Of a stretch of DNA of 64,000 nt, positions 1 through 12,200 are shown in pieces; the stretch's first letter is position 1; every line of letters begins with the position of its first letter. The notes below the pieces were generated by a model. It made no database searches. It saw only the letters and a list, made by a program, of their open reading frames with translations, and was not told the origin of the DNA. The position numbers and the translations under genes are program-made. Origin of the DNA: Tupaia tana (Eukaryota > Chordata > Mammalia > Scandentia > Tupaiidae); contig JAKSZU010000166.1 in the NCBI GenBank assembly GCA_026018925.1, positions 248,001-312,000 on the forward strand, given 5' to 3'.

Positions 1-749
1 ATTACCAAAAAAATATGAGGAGACAGGAGCAGAGAGAGACAGAGACCTCAGAGACACAGAGACAGGGATAGAAGGCCAGAGGGGCTCCCTACCACACTAG
101 CTTTTGCTTTGTCTGGAGGCTGAATTATGAGTAGAAAATCTTCATTTCGCCTGTGCCCTGAAATATCTAGTTCCAAGTATCCATGTGGAATCTTCTCAGA
201 GAATGGCTCAACTCTCCTGCCTGGGAGAAAGGAGCAGAAGGGCTTATTAACAAAACAAAAGATGGAGCTGAGAGCCAGAGAGAAATTCTACCTTTAAAAA
301 AATCGTAAAAAGGAAAAATTACCAAAAAAAAATGAGGAGACAGGAGCAGAGAGACACAGAGACCTCAGAGACACAGAGACAGGGATAGAAGGCCAGAGGG
401 GCTCCCTACCACACTAGCTTTGCTTGCTGGAGGCTGAATTATGAGTAGAAAATCTTCATTTCGCCTGTGCCCTGAATTATATAGTTCCCAGTATCCATGT
501 GGAATCTTCTCAGAGAATGGCTCAACTCTCTTGCCTGGGAGAAAGGAGCAGAAGGGCTTATTAACAAAACAAAAGATGGAGCTGAGAGCCAGAGAGAAAT
601 TCTACCTTTAAAAAATCGTAAAAAGGAAAAATTACCAAAAAAAAAATGAGGAGACAGGAGCAGAGAGAGACAGAGACCTCAGAGACACAGAGACAGGGAT
701 AGAAGGCCAGAGGGGCTCCCTACCACACTAGCTTTGCTTGCTGGAGGCT

Positions 750-1060
750 GAATTATGAGTAGAAAATCTTCATTTCGCCTGTGCCCTGAAATATCTAGTT
801 CCCAGTATCCATGTGGAACCTTCTCAGAGAATGGCTCAACTCTCCTGCCTGGGAGAAAAGAGCAGAAGGGCTTATTAACAAAACAAAAGAAGGAGCTGAG
901 AGCCAGAGAGAAATTCTACCTTAAAAAAATCGTAAAAAGGAAAAATTACCAAAAAAAATGAGGAGACAGAGCAGAGAGAGACAGAGGACTCAGAGACACA
1001 GAGACAGGGATAGAAGTCCAGAGGTGCTCCCTACCACACTAGCTTTGCTTGCTGGAGGCT
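750..1060 (+). repeat. Chimeric monomer 3, 3' part of HOR position 23
   Basis: The first third has ATATCTAG and TGGAACC, a combination seen at positions 11-12 and not at 23. From about 855 on it has GAGAAAAGAGC, AAGAAGGAGC, GACAGAGCAG and GAGGTGCTCC, all diagnostic of position 23 (7021). The switch falls between about 820 and 855. The origin of the 5' part is less certain because AACC could be a single mutation of the common AATC state. Private GAGGACTCAG and AGAAGTCCAG near the end are point changes. Confidence 0.65.
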
Positions 1061-1688
1061 GAATTATGAGTAGGAAATCTTCATTTCGCCTGTGCCCTCA
1101 AATGTCTTGTTCCCAGTATCCATGTGGAAACTTCTCAGAGAATGGCTCAACTCTCCTGCCTGGGAGAAAGGAGCAGAAGGGCTTATTAACAAAACAAAAG
1201 ATGGAGCTGAGAGCCAGAGAGAAATTCTACCTTTAAAAAAATCGTAAAAAGGAAAAATTACCAAAAAAAAATGAGGAGACATCAGCAGAGAGACACAGAG
1301 ACCTCAGAGACACAGAGACAGGGATAGAAGGCCAGAGGGGCTCCCTACCACACTAGCTTTGCTGGCTGGAGGCTGAATTATGTGTAGAAAATCTTCATTT
1401 CGCCTGTGCCCTGAAATATCTAGTTCCAAGTAACCATGTGGAAACTTCTCAGAGAATGGCTCAACCCCCCTCCCTGGGAGAAAGGAGCAGAAGGGCTTAT
1501 TAACAAAACAAAAGATGGAGCTGAGAGCCAGAGAGAAATTCTACCTTTAAAAAAATCGTAAAAAGGAAAAATTACCAAAAAAAAATGAGGAGACAGGAGC
1601 AGAGGGAGACAGAGACCTCAGAGACACAGAGACAGGGATAGAAGGCGAGAGGGGCTCCCTACCACACTAGCTTTGCTTGCTGGAGGCC

Positions 1689-2001
1689 GAATTATGAGTA
1701 GAAAATCTTCATTTCGCCTGTGCCCTGAAATATCTAGTTCCCAGTATCCATGTGGAATCTTCTCAGAGAATGGCTCAACTCTCCTGCCTGGGAGAAAGGA
1801 GCAGAAGGGCTTATTAACAAAACAAAAGATGGAGCTGAGAGCCAGAGAGAAATTCTACCTTTAAAAAAATCGTAAAAAGTAAAAATTACCAAAAAAAATG
1901 AGGAGACAGGAGCAGAGAGAGACAGAGACCTCAGAGACACAGAGACAGGGATAGATGGCCAGAGGGGCTCCCTACCACACTAGCTTTGCTTGTTGGAGGC
2001 T
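1689..2001 (+). repeat. Chimeric monomer 6, HOR position 26 fused to position 30
   Basis: The start carries GGCCGAATT and AATC, as in position 26 (7961). The end carries AAAAGTAAAAATT, GATAGATGGCC and CTTGTTGGAGG, which in copy 1 are found together only at position 30 (9220). Monomer 26 itself ends with AAAGGAGAAATT. The next monomer (2002) is position 7, the normal successor of 30. The simplest reading is an in-register exchange or deletion that removed four monomers (about 1.25 kb). Confidence 0.8.
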
Positions 2002-4512
2002 GAATTATGAGTAGAAAATCTTCATTTCGCCTGTGCCCTGAAATATCTAGTTCCCAGTATCCATGTGGAATCTTCTCAGAGAATGGCTCAACCCGCCTGC
2101 CTGGGAGAAAGGAGCAGAAGGGCTTATTAACAAAACAAAAGATGGAGCTGAGAGCCAGAGAGAAATTCTACCTTTAAAAAAATCGTAAAAAGGAAAAATT
2201 ACCAAAAAACAATGAGGAGACAGGAGCAGAGAGAGACAGAGACCTCAGAGACACAGAGACAGGGATAGAAGGCCAGAGGGGCTCCCTACCACACTAGCTT
2301 TGCTTGCTGGAGGCTGAATTATGAGTAGAAAATCTTCATTTCGCCTGTGCCCTGAAATGTCTAGTTCCCAGTATCCATGTGGAATCTTCTCAGAGAATGG
2401 CTCAACTCTCCTGCCTGGGAGAAAGGAGCAGAAGGGCTTATTAACAAAACAAAAGATGGAGCTGAGAGCCAGAGAGAAATTCTACCTTTAAAAAAATCGT
2501 AAAAAGGAAAAATGACCAAAAAAAAATGAGGAGACAGGAGCAGAGAGAGACAGAGACCTCAGAGACACAGAGACAGGGATAGAAGGCCAGAGGGGCTCCC
2601 TACCACACTAGCTTTGCTTGCTGGAGGCTGAATTATGAGTAGAAAATCTTCATTTCGCCTGTGCCCTTAAATGTCTAGTTCCCAGTATCCATGTGGAAAC
2701 TTCTCAGAGAATGGCTCAACTCTCCAGCCTGGGAGAAAGGAGCAGAAGGGCTTATTAACAAAACAAAAGATGGAGCTGAGAGCCAGAGAGAAATTCTACC
2801 TTTAAAAAAATCGTAAAAAGGAAAAATTACGAAAAAAAAATGAGGAGACAGGAGCAGAGAGACACAGAGACCTCAGAGACACAGAGACAGGGATAGAAGG
2901 CCAGAGGGGCTCCCTACCACACTAGCTTTGCTTGCTGGAGGCTGAATTATGAGTAGAAAATCTTCATTTCGCCTGTGCCCTGAAATATCTAGTTCCCAGT
3001 ATACATGTGGAATCTTCTCAGAGAATGGCTCAACTCTCCTGCCTGGGAGAAAGGAGCAGAAGGGCTTATTAACAAAACAAAAGATGGAGCTGAGAGCCAG
3101 AGAGAAATTCTACCTTTAAAAAAATCGTAAAAAGGAAAAATTACCAAAAAACAATGAGGAGACAGGAGCAGAAAGAGACAGAGACCTCAGAGACACAGAG
3201 ACAGGGATAGAAGGCCAGAGGGGCTCCCTACCACACTAGCTTTGCTTGCTGGAGGCTGAATTATGAGTAGAAAATCTTCATTTCGCCTGTGCCCTGAAAT
3301 ATCTAGTTCCCAGTATCCATGTGGAACCTTCTCAGAGAATGGCTCAACTCTCCTGCCTGGGAGAAAGGAGCAGAAGGGCTTATTAACAAAACAAAAGATG
3401 GAGCTGAGAGCCAGAGAGAAATTCTACCTTTAAAAAAATCGTAAAAAGGAAAAATTACCAAAAAACAATGAGGAGACAGGAGCAGAGAGAGACAGAGACC
3501 TCAGAGACACAGAGACAGGGATAGAAGGCCAGAGGGGCTCCCTACCACACTAGCTTTGCTTGCTGGAGGCTGAATTATGAGTAGAAAATCTTCATTTCGC
3601 CTGTGCCCTGAAATATCTAGTTCCCAGTATCCATGTGGAACCTTCTCAGAGAATGGCTCAACTCTCCTGCCTGGGAGAAAGGAGCAGAAGGGCTTATTAA
3701 CAAAACAAAAGATGGAGCTGAGAGCCAGAGAGAAATTCTACCTTTATAAAAATCGTAAAAAGGAAAAATTACCAAAAAAATATGAGGAGACAGGAGCAGA
3801 GAGAGACAGAGACCTCAGAGACACAGAGACAGGGATAGAAGGCCAGAGGGGCTCCCTACCACACTAGCTTTGCTTGCTGGAGGCTGAATTATGAGTAGAA
3901 AATCTTCATTTCGCCTGTGCCCTGAAATATCTAGTTCCAAGTATCCATGTGGAATCTTCTCAGAGATGGCTCAACTCTCCTGCCTGGGAGAAAGGAGCAG
4001 AAGGGCTTATTAACAAAACAAAAGATGGAGCTGAGAGCCAGAGAGAAATTCTACCTTTAAAAAAATCGTAAAAAGGAAAAATTACCAAAAAAAAATGAGG
4101 AGACAGGAGCAGAGAGACACAGAGACCTCAGAGACACAGAGACAGGGATAGAAGGCCAGAGGGGCTCCCTACCACACTAGCTTTGCTTGCTGGAGGCTGA
4201 ATTATGAGTAGAAAATCTTCATTTCGCCTGTGCCCTGAATTATATAGTTCCCAGTATCCATGTGGAATCTTCTCAGAGAATGGCTCAACTCTCTTGCCTG
4301 GGAGAAAGGAGCAGAAGGGCTTATTAACAAAACAAAAGATGGAGCTGAGAGCCAGAGAGAAATTCTACCTTTAAAAAATCGTAAAAAGGAAAAATTACCA
4401 AAAAAAAAATGAGGAGACAGGAGCAGAGAGAGACAGAGACCTCAGAGACACAGAGACAGGGATAGAAGGCCAGAGGGGCTCCCTACCACACTAGCTTTGC
4501 TTGCTGGAGGCT

Positions 4513-4825
4513 GAATTATGAGTAGAAAATCTTCATTTCGCCTGTGCCCTGAAATATCTAGTTCCCAGTATCCATGTGGAATCTTCTCAGAGAATGGCTC
4601 AACTCTCCTGCCTGGGAGAAAGGAGCAGAAGGGCTTATTAACAAAACAAAAGATGGAGCTGAGAGCCAGAGAGAAATTCTACCTTTAAAAAAATCGTAAA
4701 AAGGAAAAATTACCAAAAAAAATGAGGAGACAGGAGCAGAGAGAGACAGAGACCTCAGAGACACAGAGACAGGGATAGAAGGCCAGAGGGGCTCCCTACC
4801 ACACTAGCTTTGCTTGCTGGAGGCT
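4513..4825 (+). repeat. Representative monomer (number 15), reference for internal layout
   Basis: This 313-bp copy carries the commonest state at most positions. In order from the anchor: GAATTATGAGTAG; ATTTCGCC with the first CpG at about +28; the variable site CCCTGAAATATCTAG (+35 to +49); GTATCCATGTGG followed by the three-state site AATC/AAAC/AACC (about +62 to +66); GGCTCAACTCTCC and a short inverted repeat TCTCC/GGAGA; GGAGCAGAAGGGC; TTATTAACAAAACAAAAG; a very constant stretch GGAGCTGAGAGCCAGAG; an A-rich stretch of four A-tracts holding the second CpG (ATCGTAA); GAGGAGACAGGAGCAG; a purine block with three CAGAGAC units; GGGGCTCCCTACC; and CACACTAGCTTTGCTTGC before the next anchor. Nothing in it resembles a promoter, Pol III boxes or a coding region. 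Confidence 0.95.
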
Positions 4826-7800
4826 GAATTATGAGTAGAAAATCTTCATTTCGCCTGTGCCCTGAAATGTCTAGTTCCCAGTATCCATGTGGAAACTTCT
4901 CAGAGAATGGCTCAACTCTCCTGCCTGGGAGAAAGGAGCAGAAGGGCTTATTAACAAAACAAAAGATGGAGCTGAGAGCCAGAGAGAAATTCTACCTTTA
5001 AAAAAATCGTAAAAAGGAAAAATTACCAAAAAAAATGAGGAGACAGGAGCAGAGAGAGACAGAGATATCAGAGACACAGAGACAGGGATAGAAGGCCAGA
5101 GGGGCTCCGTACCACACTAGCTTTGATTTCTGGAGGCTGAATTATGAGTAGAAAATCTTCATTTCGCCTGTGCCCTTAAATGTCTAGTTCCCAGTATCCA
5201 TGTGGAAACTTCTCAGAGAATGGCTCAACTCTCCTGCCTGGGAGAAAGGAACAGAAGGGCTTATTAACAAAACAAAATATGGAGCTGAGAGCCAGAGAGA
5301 AATTCTACCTTTAAAAAAATCGTAAAAAGGAAAAATTACCAAAAAAAATGAGGAGACAGGAGCAGAGAGACACAGAGGCCTCAGAGACACAGAGACAGGG
5401 ATAGAAGGCCAGAGGGGCTCCCTACCACACTAGCTTTGCTTGCTGGAGGCTGAATTATGAGTAGAAAATCTTCATTTCGCCTGTGCCCTGAAATATCTAG
5501 TTCCCAGTATCCATGTGGAATCTTCTCAGGGAATGGCTCAACCCTCCTGCCTGGGAGAAAGGAGCAGAGGGGCTTATTAACAAAACAAAAGATGGAACTG
5601 AGAGCCAGAGAGAAATTCTACCTTTAAAAAAATCATAAAAAGGAAAAATTACCAAAAAAAAATGATGAGACAGGAGCAGAGAGAGACAGAGACCTCAGAG
5701 ACACAGAGACAGTGATAGAAGGCCAGAGGGGCTCCCTACCACACTAGCTTTGCTTGCTGGAGGCTGAATTATGAGTAGAAAATCTTCATTTCGCCTGTGC
5801 CCTGAAATGTCTAGTTCCCAGTATCCATGTGGAAACTTCTCAGAGAATGGCTCAACTCTCCTGCCTGGGAGAAAGGAGCAGAAGGGCTTATTAACAAAAC
5901 AAAAGATGGAGCTGAGAGCCAGAGAGAAATTCTACCTTTAAAAAAATCGTAAAAAGGAAAAATTACCAAAAAAAATGAGGAGACAGAGCAGAGAGAGACA
6001 GAGGCCTCAGAGACACAGAGACAGGGATAGAAGGCCAGAGGGGCTCCCTACCACACTAGCTTTGCTTGCTGGAGGCTGAATAATGAGTAAAAAATCTTCA
6101 TTTCGCCTGTGCCCTCAAATGTCTTGTTCCCAGTATCCATGTGGAAACTTCTCAGAGAATGGCTCAACTCTCCTGCCTGGGAGAAAGGAGCAGAAGGGCT
6201 TATTAACAAAACAAAAGATGGAGCTGAGAGCCAGAGAGAAATTCTACCTTTAAAAAAATCGTAAAAAAGGAAAAATTACCAAAAAAAAAATGAGGAGACA
6301 GCAGCAGAGAGACACAGAGAACTCAGAGACACAGAGACAGGGATAGAAGGCCAGAGGGGCTCCCTACCACACTAGCTTTGCTGGCTGGAGGCTGAATTAT
6401 GTGTAGAAAATCTTCATTTCGCCTGTGCCCTGAAATATCTAGTTCCCAGTATCCATGTGGAATCTTCTCAGAGAATGGCTCAACCCCCCCTGCCTGGGAG
6501 AAAGGAGCAGAAGGGCTTATTAACAAAACAAAAGATGGAGCTGAGAGCCAGAGAGAAATTCTACCTTTAAAAAAATCGTAAAAAGGAAAAATTACCAAAA
6601 AAAATGAGGAGACAGGAGCAGAGAGACACAGAGACCTCAGAGACACAGAGACAGGGATAGAAGGCCAGAGGGGCTCCCTACCACACTAGCTTTGCTTGCT
6701 GGAGCCTGAATTATGAGTAGAAAATCTTCATTTCGCCTGTGCCCTGAAATATCTAGTTCCCAGTATCCATGTGGAATCTTCTCAGAGAATGGCTCAACTC
6801 TCCTGCCTGGGAGAAAGGAGCAGAAGGGCTTATTAACAAAACGAAAGATGGAGCTGAGAGCCAGAGAGAAATTCTACCTTTAAAAAAATCGTAAAAAGGA
6901 AAAATTACCAAAAAAGATGAGGAGACAGGAGCAGAGAGAGACAGAGACCTCAGAGACACAGAGACAGGGATAGAAGGCCAGAGGGGCTCCCTACCACACT
7001 AGCTTTGCTTGCTGGAGGCTGAATTATGAGTAGAAAATCTTCATTTCGCCTGTGCCCTGAAATGTCTAGTTCCCAGTATCCATGTGGAAACTTCTCAGAG
7101 AATGGCTCAACTCTCCTGCCTGGGAGAAAAGAGCAGAAGGGCTTATTAACAAAACAAAAGAAGGAGCTGAGAGCCAGAGAGAAATTCTACCTTTAAAAAA
7201 ATCGTAAAAAGGAAAAATTACCAAAAAAAATGAGGAGACAGAGCAGAGAGAGACAGAGGCCTCAGAGACACAGAGACAGGGATAGAAGGCCAGAGGTGCT
7301 CCCTACCACACTAGCTTTGCTTGCTGGAGGCTGAATTATGAGTAGAAAATCTTCATTTCGCCTGTGCCCTCAAATGTCTTGTTCCCAGTATCCATGTGGA
7401 AACTTCTCAGAGAATGGCTCAACTCTCCTGCCTGGGAGAAAGGAGCAGAAGGGCTTATTAACAAAACAAAAGATGGAGCTGAGAGCCAGAGAGAAATTCT
7501 ACCTTTAAAAAAATCGTAAAAAGGAAAAATTACCAAAAAAAATGAGGAGACAGCAGCAGAGAGACACAGAGACCTCAGAGACACAGAGACAGGGATAGAA
7601 GGCCAGAGGGGCTCCCTAGCACACTAGCTTTGCTGGCTGGAGGCTGAATTATGTGTAGAAAATCTTCATTTCGCCTGTGCCCTGAAATATCTAGTTCCCA
7701 GTATCCATGTGGAAAACTTCTCAGAGAATGGCTCAACCCCCCTGCCTGGGAGAAAGGAGCAGAAGGGCTTATTAACAAAACAAAAGATGGAGCTGAGAGC

Positions 7801-8274
7801 CAGAGAGAAATTCTACCTTGAAAAAAATCGTAAAAAGGAAAAATTACCAAAAAAATATGAGGAGACAGGAGCAGAGGGAGACAGAGACCTCAGAGACACA
7901 GAGACAGGGATAGAAGGCCAGAGGGGCTCCCTACCACACTAGCTTTGCTTGCTGGAGGCCGAATTATGAGTAGAAAATCTTCATTTCGCCTGTGCCCTGA
8001 AATATCTAGTTCCCAGTATCCATGTGGAATCTTCTCAGAGAATGGCTCAACTCTCCTGCCTGGGAGAAAGGAGCAGAAGGGCTTATTAACAAAACAAAAG
8101 ATGGAGCTGAGAGCCAGAGAGAAATTCTACCTTTAAAAAAATCGTAAAAAGGAGAAATTACCAAAAAAAAATGAGGAGACAGGAACAGAGAGAGACAGAG
8201 ACCTCAGAGACACAGAGACAGGGATAGAAGGCCAGAGGGGCTCCCTACCACACTAGCTTTGCTTGCTGGAGGCT

Positions 8275-9219
8275 GAATTATGAGTAGAAAAATCTTCATT
8301 TCGCCTGTGCCCTGAAATGTCTATTTCCCAGTATCAATGTGGAAACTTCTCAGAGAATGGCTCAACTCTCCTGCCTGGGAGAAAGGAGCAGAAGGGCTTA
8401 TTAACAAAAACGAAAGATGGAGCTGAGAGCCAGAGAGAAATTCTACCTTTAAAAAAATCGTAAAAAGGAAAAATTACCAAAAAAGATGAGGAGACAGGAG
8501 CAGAGAGAGACAGAGACCTCAGAGACACAGAGACAGGGATAGAAGGCCAGAGGGGCTCCCTACCACACTAGCTTTGCTTGCTGGAGGCTGAATAATGAGT
8601 AGAAAATCTTCATTTCGCCCTGTGCCCTGAAATATGTAGTTCCCAGGATCCATGTGGAATCTTCTGAGAGAATGGCTCAACTCTCCTGCCTGGGAGAAAG
8701 GAGCAGAAGGGCTTATTAACAAAAGAAAAGATGGAGCTGAGAGCCAGAGAGAAATTCTACCTTTAAAAAAATCGTAAAAAGGAAAAATTACCAAAAAAAA
8801 TGAGGAGACAGGAGCAGAGAGAGACAGAGACCTCAGAGACACAGAGACAGGGATAGAAGGCCAGAGGGGCTCCCTACCACACTAGCTTTGCTTGCTGGAG
8901 GCTGAATTATGAGTAGAAAATCTTCATTTCGCCTGTGCCCTGAAATATCTAGTTCCCAGTATCCATGTGGAATCTTCTAAGAGAATGGCTCAACTCTCCT
9001 GCCTGGGAGAAAGGAGCAGAAGGGCTTATTAACAAAACAAAAGATGGAGCTGAGAGCCAGAGAGAAATTCTACCCTTTAAAAAAAATCGTAAAACGGAAA
9101 AATTACCAAAAAACAATGAGGAGACAGGAGCAGAGAGAGACAGAGACCTCAGAGGCACAGAGACAGTGATAGAAGGCCAGAGGGGCTCCCTACCACACTA
9201 CCTTTGCTTGCTGGAGGCT
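8275..9219 (+). other. Cluster of private one-base homopolymer insertions in monomers 27-29
   Basis: Relative to the copy-3 counterparts at 26464-27404, extra single bases occur in GAAAAATC (about 8287), ACAAAAACG (about 8405), CGCCCTG (about 8618), CTACCC (about 9074) and the following A-run (8 rather than 7 A). All five extend an existing homopolymer. Such clustering suggests either a poorly polished stretch of the assembly or a locally divergent block. I favour the first, but the sequence alone cannot decide. Confidence 0.55.
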
Positions 9220-12200
9220 GAATTATGAGTAGAAAATATTCATTTCGCCTGTGCCCTGAAATATGTAGTTCCCAGGATCCATGTGGAATCTTCTCAGAGA
9301 ATGGCTCAACTCTCCTGCCTTGGAGAAAGGAGCAGAAGGGCTTATTAACAAAACAAAAGATGGAGCTGAGAGCCAGAGAGAAATTCTACCTTTAAAAAAA
9401 TCGTAAAAAGTAAAAATTACCAAAAAAATGAGGAGACAGGAGCAGAGAGAGACAGAGACCTCAGAGACACAGAGACAGGGATAGATGGCCAGAGGGGCTC
9501 CCTACCACACTAGCTTTGCTTGTTGGAGGCTGAATTATGAGTAGAAAATCTTCATTTCGCCTGTGCCCTGAAATATCTAGTTCCCAGAATCCATGTGGAA
9601 TCTTCTCAGAGAATGGCTCAACCCGCCTGCCTGGGAGAAAGGAGCAGAAGGGCTTATTAACAAAACAAAAGATGGAGCTGAGAGCCAGAGAGAAATTCTA
9701 CCTTTAAAAAAATCGTAAAAAGGAAAAATTACCAAAAAACAATGAGGAGACAGGAGCAGAGAGAGACAGAGACCTCAGAGACACAGAGACAGGGATAGAA
9801 GGCCAGAGGGGCTCCCTACCACACTAGCTTTGCTTGCTGGAGGCTGAATTATGAGTAGAAAATCTTCATTTCGCCTGTGCCCTGAAATGTCTAGTTCCCA
9901 GTATCCATGTGGAATCTTCTCAGAGAATGGCTCAACTCTCCTGCCTGGGAGAAAGGAGCAGAAGGGCTTATTAACAAAACAAAAGATGGAGCTGAGAGCC
10001 AGAGAGAAATTCTACCTTTAAAAAAATCGTAAAAAAAAAAATGACCAAAAAAAATGAGGAGACAGGAGCAGAGAGAGACAGAGACCTCAGAGACACAGAG
10101 ACAGGGATAGAAGGCCAGAGGGGCTCCCTACCACACTAGCTTTGCTTGCTGGAGGCTGAATTATGAGTAGAAAATCTTCATTTCGCCTGTGCCCTTAAAT
10201 GTCTAGTTCCCAGTATCCATGTGGAAACTTCTCAGAGAATGGCTCAACTCTCCAGCCTGGGAGAAAGGAGCAGAAGGGCTTATTAACAAAACAAAAGATG
10301 GAGCTGAGAGCCAGAGAGAAATTCTACCTTTAAAAAAATCGTAAAAAGGAAAAATTACGAAAAAAAAATGAGGAGACAGGAGCAGAGAGACACAGAGACC
10401 TCAGAGACACAGAGACAGGGATAGAAGGCCAGAGGGGCTCCCTACCACACTAGCTTTGCTTGCTGGAGGCTGAATTATGAGTAGAAAATCTTCATTTCGC
10501 CTGTGCCCTGAAATATCTAGTTCCCAGTATCCATGTGGAATCTTCTCAGAGAATGGCTCAACTCTCCTGCCTGGGAGAAAGGAGCAGAAGGGCTTATTAA
10601 CAAAACAAAAGATGGAGCTGAGAGCCAGAGAGAAATTCTACCTTTAAAAAAATCGTAAAAAGGAAAAATTACCAAAAAACAATGAGGAGACAGGAGCAGA
10701 GAGAGACAGAGACCTCAGAGACACAGAGACAGGGATAGAAGGCCAGAGGGGCTCCTACCACACTAGCTTTGCTTGCTGGAGGCTGAATTATGAGTAGAAA
10801 ATCTTCATTTCGCCTGTGCCCTGAAATATCTAGTTCCCAGTATCCATGTGGAACCTTCTCAGAGAATGGCTCAACTCTCCTGCCTGGGAGAAAGGAGCAG
10901 AAGGGCTTATTAACAAAACAAAAGATGGAGCTGAGAGCCAGAGAGAAATTCTACCTTTAAAAAAATCGTAAAAAGGAAAAATTACCAAAAAAATATGAGG
11001 AGACAGGAGCAGAGAGAGACAGAGACCTCAGAGACACAGAGACAGGGATAGAAGGCCAGAGGGGCTCCCTACCACACTAGCTTTGCTTGCTGGAGGCTGA
11101 ATTATGAGTAGAAAATCTTCATTTCGCCTGTGCCCTGAAATATCTAGTTCCAAGTATCCATGTGGAATCTTCTCAGAGAATGGCTCAACTCTCCTGCCTG
11201 GGAGAAAGGAGCAGAAGGGCTTATTAACAAAACAAAAGATGGAGCTGAGAGCCAGAGAGAAATTCTACCTTTAAAAAAATCGTAAAAAGGAAAAATTACC
11301 AAAAAAAAAATGAGGAGACAGGAGCAGAGAGACACAGAGACCTCAGAGACACAGAGACAGGGATAGAAGGCCAGAGGGGCTCCCTACCACACTAGCTTTG
11401 CTTGCTGGAGGCTGAATTATGAGTAGAAAATCTTCATTTCGCCTGTGCCCTGAATTATATAGTTCCCAGTATCCATGTGGAATCTTCTCAGAGAATGGCT
11501 CAACTCTCTTGCCTGGGAGAAAGGAGCAGAAGGGCTTATTAACAAAACAAAAGATGGAGCTGAGAGCCAGAGAGAAATTCTACCTTTAAAAAATCGTAAA
11601 AAGGAAAAATTACCAAAAAAAAAATGAGGAGACAGGAGCAGAGAGAGACAGAGACCTCAGAGACACAGAGACAGGGATAGAAGGCCAGAGGGGCTCCCTA
11701 CCACACTAGCTTTGCTTGCTGGAGGCTGAATTATGAGTAGAAAATCTTCATTTCGCCTGTGCCCTGAAATATCTAGTTCCCAGTATCCATGTGGAATCTT
11801 CTCAGAGAATGGCTCAACTCTCCTGCCTGGGAGAAAGGAGCAGAAGGGCTTATTAACAAAACAAAAGATGGAGCTGAGAGCCAGAGAGAAATTCTACCTT
11901 TAAAAAAATCGTAAAAAGGAAAAATTACCAAAAAAAATGAGGAGACAGGAGCAGAGAGAGACAGAGACCTCAGAGACACAGAGACAGGGATAGAAGGCCA
12001 GAGGGGCTCCCTACCACACTAGCTTTGCTTGCTGGAGGCTGAATTATGAGTAGAAAATCTTCATTTCGCCTGTGCCCTGAAATGTCTAGTTCCCAGTATC
12101 CATGTGGAAACTTCTCAGAGAATGGCTCAACTCTCCTGCCTGGGAGAAAGGAGCAGAAGGGCTTATTAACAAAACAAAAGATGGAGCTGAGAGCCAGAGA

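Larger units (their letters stand above)
1..2001 (+). repeat. Zone A, HOR copy 0 (partial, internally deleted): end of one monomer plus monomers 1-6
   Basis: Bases 1-121 are the tail of a monomer cut by the window edge; its AAAATATGAGG end matches monomer 12. Monomers 1 (122, TTCCAAG) and 2 (436, GAATTATATAG) match HOR positions 13 and 14. Monomer 3 (750) already ends like position 23, then 4 (1061, CTCAAATGTCTTG) and 5 (1375, ATGTGTAG) match positions 24 and 25. Monomer 6 (1689, GGCCGAATT) begins like 26 and ends like 30. Compared with copies 1 and 3, roughly positions 15-22 and 27-29 are therefore missing, and copy 0 reads 13-14-23-24-25-26/30. Confidence 0.85.
2002..9531 (+). repeat. Zone A, HOR copy 1: 24 monomers (numbers 7-30), about 7.53 kb
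   Basis: Monomer starts are 2002, 2316, 2630, 2944, 3258, 3572, 3886, 4199, 4513, 4826, 5139, 5452, 5766, 6078, 6394, 6708, 7021, 7333, 7646, 7961, 8275, 8590, 8904 and 9220. Diagnostic order: ACCCGCC (7); AAATGACC (8); CCTTAAATG with CTCCAGCC and TTACGAA (9); TATACATG with GCAGAAAGAG (10); AACC (11, 12); TTCCAAG (13); GAATTATATAG with CTCTTGCC (14); GAGATATCAG with CTCCGTACC (16); GGAACAG with AAAATATGG (17); GCAGAGGGGC with ATCATAA (18); GAATAATGAGTAAAA with TCAAATGTCTTG (20); ATGTGTAG (21); AAAACGAAAG (22); TCAAATGTCTTG (24); ATGTGTAG (25); GGCCGAATT (26); CTATTTCCC (27); GGATCC (28); CTTCTAAGAG (29); GAAAATATTC with GGATCC (30). The same order returns in copy 3. Confidence 0.92.

Noticed and set aside
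4537-4553. CENP-B box in TTTCGCCTGTGCCCTGA
   Set aside because: Against the essential pattern NTTCGNNNNANNCGGGN only six of nine fixed bases match: the TTCG core is present, but the central A and most of CGGG are not. I would not call it a binding site without data, though the kept CpG is noted as a finding.
4605-4622. Inverted repeat TCTCC-TGCCTG-GGAGA as a terminator or structured RNA
   Set aside because: A 5-bp stem is too short to mean much, and there is no neighbouring transcription unit or U-tract.
8646-8651. GGATCC sites as functional elements
   Set aside because: They come from linked substitutions (ATATGTAG, CAGGATCC) at HOR positions 28 and 30 and their descendants. They are useful as markers, with no sign of function.
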